A DNA stretch of 64,000 nucleotides from Microbacterium sp. H83 (GTDB taxonomy: Bacteria; Actinomycetota; Actinomycetes; Actinomycetales; Microbacteriaceae). Location: positions 90,346 through 154,345 of the forward strand of contig NZ_LWCU01000053.1 in assembly GCF_001650405.1 (NCBI RefSeq), written 5' to 3'. This document shows positions 1 through 9,185 of this stretch, one piece after another (positions within the stretch are counted from its first letter, which is position 1; each line of letters opens with the position of its first letter). Made by a program: the position numbers and the translations under genes. Under the pieces are notes generated by a model. It was given only the letters and a program-made list of their open reading frames with translations, was not told the DNA's origin and did not search any database.

Positions 1-1
1 C

Positions 2-3000
2 ACCGATCAGCAGCTCGTCACGCTCTACTCGAGCCTCTATCGACTGAACCTGTATCCGAACTCGCAGTTCGAGAACACGGGCTCCGAGGCAGACCCGGTC
101 TACCAGTATGCGAGCCCCGTCTCCCCGCCCACCGGCCCGGCATCCGACACGCAGACCAACGCCGAGATCGTCGACGGCAAGGTGTACGTGAACAACGGGT
201 TCTGGGACACCTACCGCACCGCCTGGCCGCTGTACTCCCTTCTGTACCCGGACGTCACCCAGGAACTCGTCGACGGATTCCTGCAGCAGTACCGAGACGG
301 CGGCTGGGTGGCCCGATGGTCGTCGCCGGGCTACGCCGATCTCATGACCGGCACGAGTTCCGACGTCGCCTTCGCGGAGGCGTACCTCGCGGGCGCACTC
401 GACACCGACACCGCGCTTGAGGCATACGACGCGGCCGTGAAGAACGCCACCGTCCTTCCGGAATCCAACGCGGTCGGGCGGAAGGGCCTCGCGCAGTCGA
501 TCTTCCTCGGGTACACCGAGGCGACGACGCCCGAGAGCGCTTCGTGGGGCCTCGAAGGATATATCAACGACTTCGGCATCGCAGAGATGGCCGCAGCCCT
601 CGCGGAGGACCCGAACACGCCCGCTGAGCGCGTCGAGCAGCTGAAGGAGGAGGCGACCTACTTCGAGGCGCGAGCCAAGCACTATGTCGATATGTTCAAC
701 CCCGAGGCCGGGACGTTCACCTCGCGCAACGCCGACGGCACGTGGACGAGTGGGGCGGAGTTCGACAAGAAGGCGTGGGGCGGTGCGTTCACCGAGGCGA
801 GCGCCTGGACCTTCGGCTTCCACGCACCTCAGGACGTCGACGGACTCGCGGCGCTGTACGGCGGACGCCAAGAACTCCTCGACGTCATGCAGGACTTCCT
901 CACGACGCGCGAGAAGGCCGACTACTCCGGCATCCACGAGGCTCGCGAAGCGCGCGACGTGCGCCTCGGGATGCTGGGCATGTCCAACCAGATCGCCCAC
1001 CACATCCCGTACGTGCTCGCCGAGGCGGGCGACCCGTCGGGCGCGCAGGCGCTGATCCGCGACATCCAGGACCGTCTGTTCGTCGGCTCCGACATCGGGC
1101 AGGGCTACCCGGGCGACGAGGACAATGGCGAGTTCTCGGCCTGGTACGTCTTCTCGGCCCTGGGCTTCTATCCGCTCGAGGTGGGATCAGGCGACTACAC
1201 GATCGGCACGCCGCTGTTCGACAGCGCGACCGTGTCGCTCGGCGGCACCGAGCTCGTCGTGAACGCCCCCGGAGCATCGGAGGGAAGGGACTACGTCGCC
1301 GGCGTGAGCATCAACGGCCGGCCGATCGACGAGACCACCTTCGACGGCGATCTGCTGCGCGCCGGAGGAACGCTCGACTTCACCATGAGCGCCGAACCGT
1401 CGGCGTGGGGCGCGAAGGACCTGACCGAGCAGCTGGAGGTGCCCACCACTCTCGTGGACGCCACCAAGCCGGGGCGCGGCGCGCTCGCCGCGGCCGACGG
1501 CACGCCGGTCGGCTCGCTCGTCGACGACAACATGAACTCCACTGTCACCTTCTCGGGCGACACGGCGGAGCTGGTGTGGACCTCGCAGTCGGGGCCGGTC
1601 ACGGTCGGCCAGTACACGCTGACGAGCGCGGCCACGGCCGGTGCGCCGTCGAGCTGGACACTGTCCGGCTCGCTCGACGGCACGACCTGGACGGAGCTCG
1701 ACAGCCGCGAGGGCGAGACCTTCACCTGGGACTCGCAGACGAGGCCGTTCACGACGCAGGTCACCGGCGGATACACGAGCGTCAAGCTCACCGCCACGAC
1801 CGGCGGTGCGCCGCTGGCGCTGTCGGAGATCGAGTTGTTCGCGTCGGCGAGCGCGGCCGACGGTCTCTCCATCGCCGCAGGGTCGCCGCAGCGCGTGCCC
1901 GTCGGCACCGAGTTCACCGGCGTGCTCGCCACGATCGTCGGCACCGAGACCGAGGCGTCCGGCTATGAGGTGACGGTCGATTACGGAGACGGCGTCGCGG
2001 TCGAGGATGTCACGCTCACCCGCGACGACCTGGGTGGATGGACCGTGCGCGCTCCGCACACCTTCACCGCACCGGGCACGTACTCGCCGGTGGTCACCGT
2101 CCGCGACTCGACGGGAGCGGCGGCGCAGGCCACGGCCTCGGTCACCGCGTTCCGTGACGAGACGCTCGTCGGCGCCTTCACCAACGTCTGCATCGGAGAC
2201 CTCGGCGTGACGGCGGCGAACTGCGACTCGCAGGGGCACGGCTACTTCCGCGACAAGATCAACGCCGACGGCTTCGTGCAGGGCGAGACCCTCACGATCC
2301 CGGGCACGACCCTGACGTACGACCTTCCCGCGGTTCCGGCCGGCGCGCCGGACAACATCACGGGTGAGGGTCAGACGGTCAAGGTCTCGCTCGGAGCGGG
2401 TGCGACGCAGCTGTCGTTCGTCGGAACGGCGACCGAGAGCAACCGCGACTCGGAGGCGACGCTGCACTTCACCGACGGCAGCGAGCAGAAGGTGATGATC
2501 AGCCTCGGCGACTGGGTCGGCGCATCGGGCAGCCCGTACAAGGGCAACACGGTGCTCGCGATCTCCGAGGGCCGGCTGTCGGGGACGGCCGCAGAATCCA
2601 GCATCAAGAACACCGCGATCTACGCGACCGCTCCGATCACCCTCGCGGTGGACGGGGACGGGGAGCCCAAGGTGGTCGAGTCGCTGACCATGCCCACCGA
2701 GGCCGGATCGCTGAACGACGGGCGCGTGCACATCTTCGCGATCGCCTCGGACGGCGACCGTGCGGCGGCGACTCCTCTCGCCGTGACAGCGGCTGCGGTC
2801 GACGGCCAGACCACCGGCGAGGAGTTCGACGCCGCCCTGGCCACCGTCACCGGCGGACAGGGCGAGACGTCCGCCATCGTCAACTGGGGCGACGGATCGC
2901 CCGTCTCGACGGTCCAGATCCAAGACGGCGTGGTCTCCGGCACGCACACGTATGCCGCCGCCGGCACCTACACGGTGACGGTCACGGCGGATGACGGTGT

Positions 3001-4012
3001 CAAGTCGGCCGACGCGCAGCTGCAGATCGCCGTGGTCGACCCCGAGCCCGAGTACGAGCCGACGATCTCGGCACCGGCCGAGGCGGCGCCCGGAGATGAG
3101 GTCACGATCACCGGATCCGGCTTCGCGCCGGGTGAGGACGTGGCGATCCGGATCGACGACGAGCAGCCCGTGGTCGTGGAGGCCGACGTGGACGGCGACC
3201 TCAGCGGTCGGATCACGGTGCCCGCGGATGCCGTCGACGGCGCGCACCCGATCGTGGCGCTCGGCGATGTGTCGAAGGTCGAGGCCAGGGCGTCGCTCCT
3301 CGTGGTCGGTGAACCGGCCGGACCGCGGAACACCTCGGTGAGCCTCGCGTCGGGATCCGACGACCCGGTCGCCGGCGAGTCCATCCCGCTGATCGCCACG
3401 GTGACGCCGCAGGGCGCCGCCGGAAAGGTGGAGTTCCTCGAAGGCGTCGACGTGGTCGGCTCGGCCGCCGTATCGGCGGGGACGGCGACCGCAGAAGTGA
3501 CCATCGCCACGTCGGGAGAGCACACGTACGTCGCGCGCTTCGTCCCGGCAGACGCGGAGGACTACACGCCCTCGCAGTCGGCACCGCTGACCATCACGGT
3601 CCGGAGCACTCCGGTGCTGCAGGCCGAGCTGGTGATCGGCGCTCGGTCCGTCGTCCAGGGCGGCACCATCGAGGTCGCCGGTCGTGGCTTCGCCGCGGGT
3701 GAGGTGGTCACCGTCACCCTGCACTCCGACCCGATCCGGCTGGGTCAGGTCACCGCCGACGGATCGGGTGCGTTCCGCGCGCAGCTGACGGTGCCGGCTG
3801 AGGCCGAGGTGGGCGCCCACACGCTCATCGCGGTCGGCGCGGCATCCGCTCTCAGCGCCGAGGCCGCACTCACGGTGACGGCGGCGGCCACGGTGGGCGG
3901 CGACCTCGCCGGCACCGGAGCCGACGTCCCGATCGGTCTCATCGTCCTGCTGGTGCTGCTGCTCGCGGCAGGAGCTGTGCTGGTTGCTCGGCGACGCCGA
4001 ACGGAGTCCTGA
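2..4012 (+). CDS. Secreted GH92 alpha-mannosidase with PKD/Ig domains and LAxTG sorting signal (5' end missing)
   Basis: The reading frame is open from base 2, so the N-terminus lies outside the window. The segment to about base 1400 is the GH92 catalytic module: the motif YVNNGFWDTYRTAWPL lies near 185-235, and the acidic catalytic segment GDEDNGEFSAWYVFSALGFY lies near 1110-1170. GH92 enzymes are calcium-dependent exo-alpha-mannosidases. A discoidin-like module follows (about 1500-1850), then a PKD domain (1870-2140), a domain of about 190 residues that I cannot name (2150-2740), a second PKD domain (2800-3020) and three Ig-like domains. The C-terminus has LAGTG (3905-3919), a hydrophobic helix and RRRR, which is a class E sortase-type anchor. 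The family and surface anchoring are secure; the exact mannan or N-glycan substrate is inferred only. Confidence 0.93.
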   Translation, partial: TDQQLVTLYSSLYRLNLYPNSQFENTGSEADPVYQYASPVSPPTGPASDTQTNAEIVDGKVYVNNGFWDTYRTAWPLYSLLYPDVTQELVDGFLQQYRDGGWVARWSSPGYADLMTGTSSDVAFAEAYLAGALDTDTALEAYDAAVKNATVLPESNAVGRKGLAQSIFLGYTEATTPESASWGLEGYINDFGIAEMAAALAEDPNTPAERVEQLKEEATYFEARAKHYVDMFNPEAGTFTSRNADGTWTSGAEFDKKAWGGAFTEASAWTFGFHAPQDVDGLAALYGGRQELLDVMQDFLTTREKADYSGIHEAREARDVRLGMLGMSNQIAHHIPYVLAEAGDPSGAQALIRDIQDRLFVGSDIGQGYPGDEDNGEFSAWYVFSALGFYPLEVGSGDYTIGTPLFDSATVSLGGTELVVNAPGASEGRDYVAGVSINGRPIDETTFDGDLLRAGGTLDFTMSAEPSAWGAKDLTEQLEVPTTLVDATKPGRGALAAADGTPVGSLVDDNMNSTVTFSGDTAELVWTSQSGPVTVGQYTLTSAATAGAPSSWTLSGSLDGTTWTELDSREGETFTWDSQTRPFTTQVTGGYTSVKLTATTGGAPLALSEIELFASASAADGLSIAAGSPQRVPVGTEFTGVLATIVGTETEASGYEVTVDYGDGVAVEDVTLTRDDLGGWTVRAPHTFTAPGTYSPVVTVRDSTGAAAQATASVTAFRDETLVGAFTNVCIGDLGVTAANCDSQGHGYFRDKINADGFVQGETLTIPGTTLTYDLPAVPAGAPDNITGEGQTVKVSLGAGATQLSFVGTATESNRDSEATLHFTDGSEQKVMISLGDWVGASGSPYKGNTVLAISEGRLSGTAAESSIKNTAIYATAPITLAVDGDGEPKVVESLTMPTEAGSLNDGRVHIFAIASDGDRAAATPLAVTAAAVDGQTTGEEFDAALATVTGGQGETSAIVNWGDGSPVSTVQIQDGVVSGTHTYAAAGTYTVTVTADDGVKSADAQLQIAVVDPEPEYEPTISAPAEAAPGDEVTITGSGFAPGEDVAIRIDDEQPVVVEADVDGDLSGRITVPADAVDGAHPIVALGDVSKVEARASLLVVGEPAGPRNTSVSLASGSDDPVAGESIPLIATVTPQGAAGKVEFLEGVDVVGSAAVSAGTATAEVTIATSGEHTYVARFVPADAEDYTPSQSAPLTITVRSTPVLQAELVIGARSVVQGGTIEVAGRGFAAGEVVTVTLHSDPIRLGQVTADGSGAFRAQLTVPAEAEVGAHTLIAVGAASALSAEAALTVTAAATVGGDLAGTGADVPIGLIVLLVLLLAAGAVLVARRRRTES

Positions 4013-4037
4013 CCCCCGCTGACTCGCCCGCACCCGA

Positions 4038-4066
4038 CCGCCCCTCCCGCCCCTCGGGAGGGGCGG
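4038..4066 (+). terminator. Hairpin terminator after the GH92 gene
   Basis: A perfect 12-bp inverted repeat (4038-4049 with 4055-4066) has a 5-nt loop and starts 25 bases after the GH92 stop codon. It lacks a strong T-tract, as is common in GC-rich actinobacteria. It could also serve the convergent peptidase gene. Confidence 0.7.
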
Positions 4067-4132
4067 TTCGCGTGCGCAGAGCGAGGATGCGGTGCGCGGT
4101 CGGCTCCCGTCGCCCGCGAACCGCAGAGAGAC

Positions 4133-5248
4133 TCAGACTGCGGTGAGAGCGTGCGGTGCGACGTTGAGCCGCTCGCATCCGTCCGCCGTGAGGACGACGA
4201 TGTCCTCGATGCGTGCGCCCCACTCCCCTGCGAAGTAGATTCCGGGCTCGATGCTGAACGCCATCCCCTCGCGCAGCACGAGATCGTTGCCGGGAGCGAT
4301 GTACGGCTCTTCGTGCACCGAGACGCCGATGCCGTGCCCGGTGCGGTGGAGGAAGGCCTCTCCGAGACCGGCGTCGGCGAGCACCTGGCGTGCCGCGGCG
4401 TCGACCTGCGAGGCGGTGGCGCCGGGGCGCGCGGCATCCACCGCGGCCTGCTGTGCACGCGCCAGCACGGCGATGCGCTCCGAGGCCTCGGGAGAGGGCG
4501 CTCCGACGACATACGTGCGGGTGCTGTCGGAGTTGTACCCGCTCGGCACCGCTCCCCCGATGTCGACGACCACGACATCGCCGTCCTCGATGACGCGGTC
4601 GGAGACCTCGTGGTGCGGGTCGGCGCCGTTCGGCCCGGATCCCACGATCACGAACTCCACCGTCCGGTGTCCCTCAGCCACGATCGCCTCGGCGATGTCG
4701 GCCGCCACCTCGCGCTCGGTGCGCCCGGCCCGCAGCCACTCGCGCACGCGACCGTGGACCGCATCGATGGCAGCGCCCGCTCGGCGGAGCTCGGCGATCT
4801 CCTCCGCATCCTTGATCATGCGCGACTCTCGAAGCACGGGGGTCGCCAGCTCGACGCGGACGCCGAGTCGATCGGCGAGCGGGATGACGTGCAGGGCGGG
4901 GAGCGCGTCCGAGACGCCCACGCGCGAGGCCGCACCGACGGCCGACGCCACCAGGTCGTAGGGATTCTCACCGTCGACCCAGTCGGCGAGGGTCAGGCCG
5001 AGCTCGCCGACCGCCGTGGTACGGACCTTCGCGAGCTCCATCCGCGGGACGACCACGGCGGGGACGATCCCCGGACCGAGGACCAGAGCGGTCAGCCGCT
5101 CGATCGTGTCGCCCTCGACCCCGACGAGGTACTGCAGGTCCGGACCCGGACCGACGATGATCGCGTCGAGGCCGGCGTCGGCGGCGAGGACGGCCGCACG
5201 ATCGAGGCGGGCGGCGTACACGGATGCGGGGAACGGAAGTGTGCTCAC
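4133..5248 (-). CDS. M24 family Xaa-Pro aminopeptidase-like metallopeptidase
   Basis: The 371-residue protein has the creatinase-like N-terminal domain (about 1-125) followed by the pita-bread M24 fold. All five metal ligands of a di-metal aminopeptidase are visible: Asp in VVVDIGG, Asp in NSDSTRT, His in HRTGHGIG, Glu in SIEPGIY and Glu in ARIEDI. It is expected to be a cytoplasmic enzyme that removes or hydrolyses X-Pro bonds (PepP or PepQ type). The GTG start is supported by a TACCGT -10 box (5255-5260) exactly 6 nt upstream, which implies a leaderless transcript. Creatinase-type amidinohydrolase activity cannot be excluded. Confidence 0.9.
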   Translation of the reverse strand: MSTLPFPASVYAARLDRAAVLAADAGLDAIIVGPGPDLQYLVGVEGDTIERLTALVLGPGIVPAVVVPRMELAKVRTTAVGELGLTLADWVDGENPYDLVASAVGAASRVGVSDALPALHVIPLADRLGVRVELATPVLRESRMIKDAEEIAELRRAGAAIDAVHGRVREWLRAGRTEREVAADIAEAIVAEGHRTVEFVIVGSGPNGADPHHEVSDRVIEDGDVVVVDIGGAVPSGYNSDSTRTYVVGAPSPEASERIAVLARAQQAAVDAARPGATASQVDAAARQVLADAGLGEAFLHRTGHGIGVSVHEEPYIAPGNDLVLREGMAFSIEPGIYFAGEWGARIEDIVVLTADGCERLNVAPHALTAV

Positions 5249-5288
5249 TCACCCACGGTAGCGCCGTCGCACTGCCGAGAGAACGGGC

Positions 5289-5738
5289 TCAGCCCACCGC
5301 GAGGCGGATGCGCTCCGTCAGCTGCTTCCGGTTGGCCGGAGTGAGCTCCAGCAGCGCATACGCGGTGGGCCACATGGTGCCGTCGTCGAGCTGGGAGATG
5401 GGCTCGAAACCGAACGTGCCGTACCGGACCTTGAACTTGCTCGCCGGCTGGAAGAAGCACAGCACCTTGCCGTCCTTGCCCCACGCGGGCATGCCGTAAT
5501 ACGTGCGGGGGACGAGCTCCGGGGCCACCTCGGTCACGAGCTCGTGCAGACCGACCGCCAGAGCCTTGTCGTTCCCGTCGGAGAGCTTCTCGATCGCGGC
5601 CTTGAGATCCGCCTCGCCCTCGGCGCGCACCTCCTCCGGCGTCTTCTTGGCCCGCGACCGCGCCTTGCGCTTGTCGGCCGCGGCCTCCTTCATCGCCGCG
5701 CGTTCCTCGGCGCTGAAGCCCTTGTCGTCGTCAGCCAT
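5289..5738 (-). CDS. DUF1801 (YdhG-like) domain protein
   Basis: A 149-residue protein. The first 45 residues are highly charged, rich in Lys, Arg and Glu, and probably helical. The rest is a DUF1801 fold with the usual core around PRTYYGMPAWGKDGKVLCFF and a conserved Tyr/Phe-rich half. Members of this family are small cytosolic proteins often annotated as iron-chaperone-like from a structural relative, but no enzymatic role is established. It lies tail-to-head behind the M24 peptidase gene on the same strand, with a 40-bp gap, and is probably transcribed separately. Confidence 0.8.
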   Translation of the reverse strand: MADDDKGFSAEERAAMKEAAADKRKARSRAKKTPEEVRAEGEADLKAAIEKLSDGNDKALAVGLHELVTEVAPELVPRTYYGMPAWGKDGKVLCFFQPASKFKVRYGTFGFEPISQLDDGTMWPTAYALLELTPANRKQLTERIRLAVG

Positions 5739-5943
5739 GATCGGCTCCTTCTCTTCGGTGGTTCTGCGATGACATCACCCTACGGATGCCGCCGCCCCGG
5801 CGCTTCTCGATTCCTGATCGATCGAGTCCACCGGTGAGCCGGTTCGGCACGGACTCATCATCTCGCCGGCAAGGCCGGCCGTCCATGGCTGATGGGAGGA
5901 CACATTCGAACGCGTCACTCCGGGCCGCGTCTAAGGTGGGGAG

Positions 5944-6366
5944 ATGGATATGCGTGTCGCGGCATACGCCGTCGTCACCGATGACGACGGGCGCATCCTC
6001 CTGGCGCGCTGGACCGAGGGGCGACGCGTCGCCTGGACCATGCCCGGTGGAGGACTCGAACCGGGGGAGGCGCCGGAGGCGGCCGTCCGCAGGGAGCTCC
6101 GCGAGGAGACCGGGTACTCGGTGAAAGTGGGCGAGCTCCTCGGCATCCATTCGCGCGTGATCCCCGCGAGCCAGCGGGTGCACGACGCGGATCAGCCGCT
6201 GCACACCCTGAGGATCGTCTACCGGGCGACTGTGACCGGCGGTCGGCTCCAGTTCGAGACCGACGGATCGACGGACATGGCCGAGTGGTTCCCGCTGAGG
6301 TCGATCGCCGACCTGCAGCGCGTCAGACTCGTCGACATCGCGCTGCGCATGGCCGGGATCCTCTGA
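5944..6366 (+). CDS. Nudix hydrolase
   Basis: A 140-residue single-domain Nudix protein. The full Nudix box is present (GGGLEPGEAPEAAVRREL then REETGY, residues about 37-61), including the REEXGX Glu pair that binds the divalent metal. Family members hydrolyse nucleoside diphosphates linked to another moiety; the substrate cannot be read from the sequence. The ATG is preceded by TAAGGT (5932-5937) with exactly 6 nt between, so the mRNA is probably leaderless. It stands alone between opposing genes. Confidence 0.9.
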   Translation: MDMRVAAYAVVTDDDGRILLARWTEGRRVAWTMPGGGLEPGEAPEAAVRRELREETGYSVKVGELLGIHSRVIPASQRVHDADQPLHTLRIVYRATVTGGRLQFETDGSTDMAEWFPLRSIADLQRVRLVDIALRMAGIL

Positions 6367-6379
6367 CTCGCGCCCGCTC

Positions 6380-6895
6380 TCAGTCGCGCGGCTCTTCGGG
6401 CACGGAGATGTCCGCGACCGTCGCCCCATACGCGGAGATCAGGGCGTCGGCGTCGACGAAGAGACTGTATCCCTGCGTGCCGGCGCCCATCGCGATGCGC
6501 TCGCCGACGATGGTCTCGTCGGCGTACACGGGCCAGTCGGTGGTGCTGCCGATGGGAACGATGGTGCCCCGCTCGTAGCCCGTCGCGGCGAGTGCGAGCT
6601 CGGGCTCGGGCAGCCGCAGCTTGTTGACGCCGACCAGCGCACGGAGCTTCGGCCAGGAGATCGACCGCCCGCCGGGGATCAGCGCGAAGAGGTACGTGTC
6701 GTCGGAGCGCTTCACGACGAGCGTCTTCACGATGCCGGAAGGAAGGATGCCGAGGAGCTCGGCCGCCTCCGCCAGACTGCGTGCGGCGGGCCGCTCGCGG
6801 AGCTCGATCTCGAGGCCGCGTGCCGCCGCGGCGTCCTTCACCCGAGCATGCGGGTCCGCCGGCCCGACGGCCGGGGACCCTGCAGCGGTCGTCAC
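6380..6895 (-). CDS. YbaK/EbsC-type aminoacyl-tRNA deacylase
   Basis: A 171-residue protein of the YbaK/ProX editing-domain family, which hydrolyses mischarged aminoacyl-tRNAs (for example Cys-tRNA(Pro)) in trans. The typical core is visible: a Lys in IVKTLVV that follows LGI, the strand YLFALIPGG, the helix KLRALVGVNKLRLP, and the glycine-rich segment IAMGAGTQGYSL near the C-terminus. Its start overlaps the stop of the upstream minus-strand gene by 4 bp (6892-6895), so the two are translationally coupled. The exact editing substrate is unknown. Confidence 0.87.
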   Translation of the reverse strand: MTTAAGSPAVGPADPHARVKDAAAARGLEIELRERPAARSLAEAAELLGILPSGIVKTLVVKRSDDTYLFALIPGGRSISWPKLRALVGVNKLRLPEPELALAATGYERGTIVPIGSTTDWPVYADETIVGERIAMGAGTQGYSLFVDADALISAYGATVADISVPEEPRD

Positions 6896-7440
6896 GCCTC
6901 GGGAGCGGCGAGCGGGTCGTCTGCGACCCAGAGCTCGTCATCCGCACGCAGCGCCTGCCACGCGGCATACAGCACTCCGGCGGCGGCGGCGATGCCGAGG
7001 ATCAGGGCGATGACCGAACCTGCGCCCGGACCCTTCTTCTCGGGCTCGACGGCCTTGCGGACCTTCTTCTCGACCTTGCGCACGACGCCGTTGCGCTTCG
7101 CGTTCGCGACGTCCCACGCGGTGAGTGCGGATCCGACGACACCGCCGACGATCGGGACGACCTTGTCGTCGACGACGTGCTTGCCGAAGCGCACGCTCTG
7201 GTCGACCACGGGCTGCACCCGGCGGCTGTAGGTGTCCTGCACAGCCGGAGCGACCTGCTCACGGCTGAAGTTGCCGAGCTGGCGACCCGCCTCGCGAGCG
7301 ACGTCGGCAGCGTGGCCGACGAGGATCTGCTGGTTCTCCCACAGCTGGTTGGCGTCCGCCTGAAGGCGACGCAGTTCCTTCTTCCGCTTCCGGGTGATGC
7401 TCACGTTGCTCTCCTGTCGATTGGAGTACGGGTTCCCCAT
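6892..7440 (-). CDS. Single-pass membrane protein of unknown function
   Basis: A 182-residue protein with a basic N-terminus (KRKKELRRL), a long predicted helical region, and one clear membrane span near residues 140-165 (SVIALILGIAAAAGVLYAAW), followed by a short acidic tail. It resembles an uncharacterised group common in Microbacteriaceae. The N-terminal half may be an apolipophorin- or DUF-like amphipathic helix bundle. An internal GTG 12 codons downstream, before SITRKRKKEL, is an alternative start. It is coupled to the YbaK gene by a 4-bp overlap. Confidence 0.75.
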   Translation of the reverse strand: MGNPYSNRQESNVSITRKRKKELRRLQADANQLWENQQILVGHAADVAREAGRQLGNFSREQVAPAVQDTYSRRVQPVVDQSVRFGKHVVDDKVVPIVGGVVGSALTAWDVANAKRNGVVRKVEKKVRKAVEPEKKGPGAGSVIALILGIAAAAGVLYAAWQALRADDELWVADDPLAAPEA

Positions 7441-7549
7441 CTTGCCACGCGAGTCTGGATGGGGGGAGGGAATCGCCGAGCCCTTGCGCCTCGCCGCGAT
7501 GCGCGCTAGAACCGGGCGAACTCATCGGAAGCTCTGAGAGAATGAGGGC

Positions 7550-8107
7550 ATGGCCCACGCTTCGCATGTCGCAACCCTGCACACCAACCACGGTGACATC
7601 GTCATCAACCTCTTCGGCGACCACGCCCCGAAGACGGTCAAGAACTTCGTCGGTCTCGCCGACGGCACCCAGTCCTGGACGGACCCCGCCACCGGCAAGC
7701 CGGGCGAGGGACCCCTCTACAAGGACGTGATCTTCCACCGCATCATCCCGAACTTCATGATCCAGGGCGGCGACCCGCTCGGACAGGGCGTCGGAGGCCC
7801 CGGCTACAACTTCGACGACGAGATCAACATGGAGCTCGACTTCACCGCGCCCTACATCCTCGCCATGGCCAACGCCGGCCTGCGTCGCAACGCGATCACG
7901 GGCAAGGCCGAGGGCACCAACGGCTCGCAGTTCTTCATCACGACCGACCCGACCCCCTGGCTGCAGGGCAAGCACACGATCTTCGGCGAGGTGGCCGACG
8001 ACGCCTCGAAGGCCGTCGTCGACAAGATCGCCGCGGTCCCGACCGCAGCGGGCGACCGCCCGATCGAGCCCGTCGTCCTGCAGTCGATCGACATCGTCGC
8101 GGCCTGA
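7550..8107 (+). CDS. ppiA: Peptidyl-prolyl cis-trans isomerase (cyclophilin)
   Basis: A 185-residue cytosolic cyclophilin. The active-site signature is intact: FHRIIPNFMIQGG with catalytic Arg, Phe, Met and Gln, then GSQFFITT and the Trp of TPWLQGKHTIFG. It speeds proline isomerisation during protein folding. There is no signal peptide. The start is preceded by GAGAAT with a 6-nt spacing, so it is probably leaderless. In many actinobacteria this gene sits beside the rhomboid and crgA genes near the origin, as here. Confidence 0.96.
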   Translation: MAHASHVATLHTNHGDIVINLFGDHAPKTVKNFVGLADGTQSWTDPATGKPGEGPLYKDVIFHRIIPNFMIQGGDPLGQGVGGPGYNFDDEINMELDFTAPYILAMANAGLRRNAITGKAEGTNGSQFFITTDPTPWLQGKHTIFGEVADDASKAVVDKIAAVPTAAGDRPIEPVVLQSIDIVAA

Positions 8108-8128
8108 CGCCGACGCTGGCCGATCCGG

Positions 8129-9028
8129 ATGACGACGCCTGAGTTCGCGGACAACCGCGACAACTTCTGCTACCGGCATCCGGATCGGCAGAGCTTCGTG
8201 CTCTGCCAGCGGTGCCTCCGCACCATCTGCCCCGAGTGCCAGACCCAGGCCGCGGTCGGGGTCATCTGCCCCGAGTGCATGGCGGCGGAGCGCAAGAACC
8301 GCACCCCCGCGCAGAAGCGCGCCGAGCGCCGCTGGCGCGGGCGCGGCACGGCGATGGCGGCCGGCGCCGGTGGCAAGCCGGTCGTCACCTACGCCCTGCT
8401 GCTGATCACCTCGATCATCGGACTGCTGCAGCAGGTCCCCGGCCTGGGCAACCCCATCACGCAGCAGCTGCTGTTCGCCGCCGCGTACCTCTACCCGGAT
8501 CTGTCCCTCTACCCCTTCGAACCCTGGCGGCTGCTCACCGCGGTCTTCGTGCACGGCGGATTCATCCATCTCGCGCTGAACATGCTCGCGCTGTGGATGC
8601 TGGGGCAGAGCCTCGAGCCCATGCTCGGTCGAGCGCGTTTCCTCGCGCTCTACCTGATCAGCGGGCTCGGCGGATCGGTCGCCGTCGCCCTGCTCGCCCC
8701 GGGCACCGCCACGGTGGGCGCGTCCGGCGCGATCTTCGGTCTCATGGCGTCACTGCTCATCATCGGCCGGCACATCGGCGCCAACGTGACGGGCATCCTC
8801 GTCATCCTCGGGATCAACTTCGTCGTCGGCTTCGTCGTCGGAGGCATCGCCTGGCAGGCCCATCTGGGCGGGGCGATCGTCGGCGCGCTCCTCGCCTTCA
8901 TCCTCACCCGCACCCGACGTCCTGACCAGCGGAGGACGCAGATCCTGCTGCTCGCGGCGGTGGTCGTGGCGCTCGGACTGATCGTCGCGTTCGTCCCTCC
9001 TCTGCTCATCACGACGGTTTACGCCTGA
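8129..9028 (+). CDS. Rhomboid intramembrane serine protease with N-terminal zinc-finger
   Basis: A 299-residue protein. Residues about 7-50 contain a Cys/His-rich B-box-like finger (CYRHPDR, CQRCLRTICPEC, ICPECM). About six membrane helices follow. The catalytic serine lies in GASGAIFGLMAS and the partner histidine in AHLGGAIVG, as in the Rho family. Rhomboids cleave helices of membrane proteins within the bilayer. The finger domain is typical of the actinobacterial group. The gene starts 21 bp after ppiA and is probably co-transcribed with it. Confidence 0.94.
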   Translation: MTTPEFADNRDNFCYRHPDRQSFVLCQRCLRTICPECQTQAAVGVICPECMAAERKNRTPAQKRAERRWRGRGTAMAAGAGGKPVVTYALLLITSIIGLLQQVPGLGNPITQQLLFAAAYLYPDLSLYPFEPWRLLTAVFVHGGFIHLALNMLALWMLGQSLEPMLGRARFLALYLISGLGGSVAVALLAPGTATVGASGAIFGLMASLLIIGRHIGANVTGILVILGINFVVGFVVGGIAWQAHLGGAIVGALLAFILTRTRRPDQRRTQILLLAAVVVALGLIVAFVPPLLITTVYA

Positions 9029-9035
9029 TCGGGAG

Positions 9036-9110
9036 TTGTTAACAGGGCTGTTAACAGGTGTGAATAACATCTGTGTAATTCTCCCCATGTTGGGGATAAC
9101 CTGTGGAAAA
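9036..9110. other. Cluster of DnaA-box-like sites in the rhomboid-crgA gap
   Basis: This AT-richer intergenic stretch holds three same-orientation sites on the minus strand: TTATTCACA (9059-9067) and TTTTCCACA (9102-9110), which both fit TTWTNCACA, and TTATCCCCA (9091-9099), which has one mismatch. Two TTAACA-containing repeats (9036-9044 and 9048-9056) lie 12 bp apart. The 9091 and 9102 sites are 11 bp apart, one helical turn. DnaA binding is inferred. Confidence 0.5.
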
Positions 9111-9137
9111 CTCTGTCGCTGACCGTCCGCGGAATGA

Positions 9138-9170
9138 CGAAGGCCCCCTCGCCGAGCGAGGGGGCCTTCG
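9138..9170. terminator. Strong bidirectional hairpin between the rhomboid and crgA genes
   Basis: A perfect 15-bp stem (9138-9152 with 9156-9170) closes a 3-nt loop. It lies between convergent genes, so it can end both the ppiA-rhomboid transcript and the crgA transcript. Confidence 0.85.
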
Positions 9171-9185
9171 TGAGGATCGGGGGCG

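Noticed and set aside
1187..4033. A 948-codon open frame antisense to the GH92 gene
   Set aside because: It is a shadow frame in GC-rich DNA. The opposite strand has clear domains and a sorting signal, while this frame is low-complexity Arg/Asp/Gly-rich sequence with no recognisable domain.
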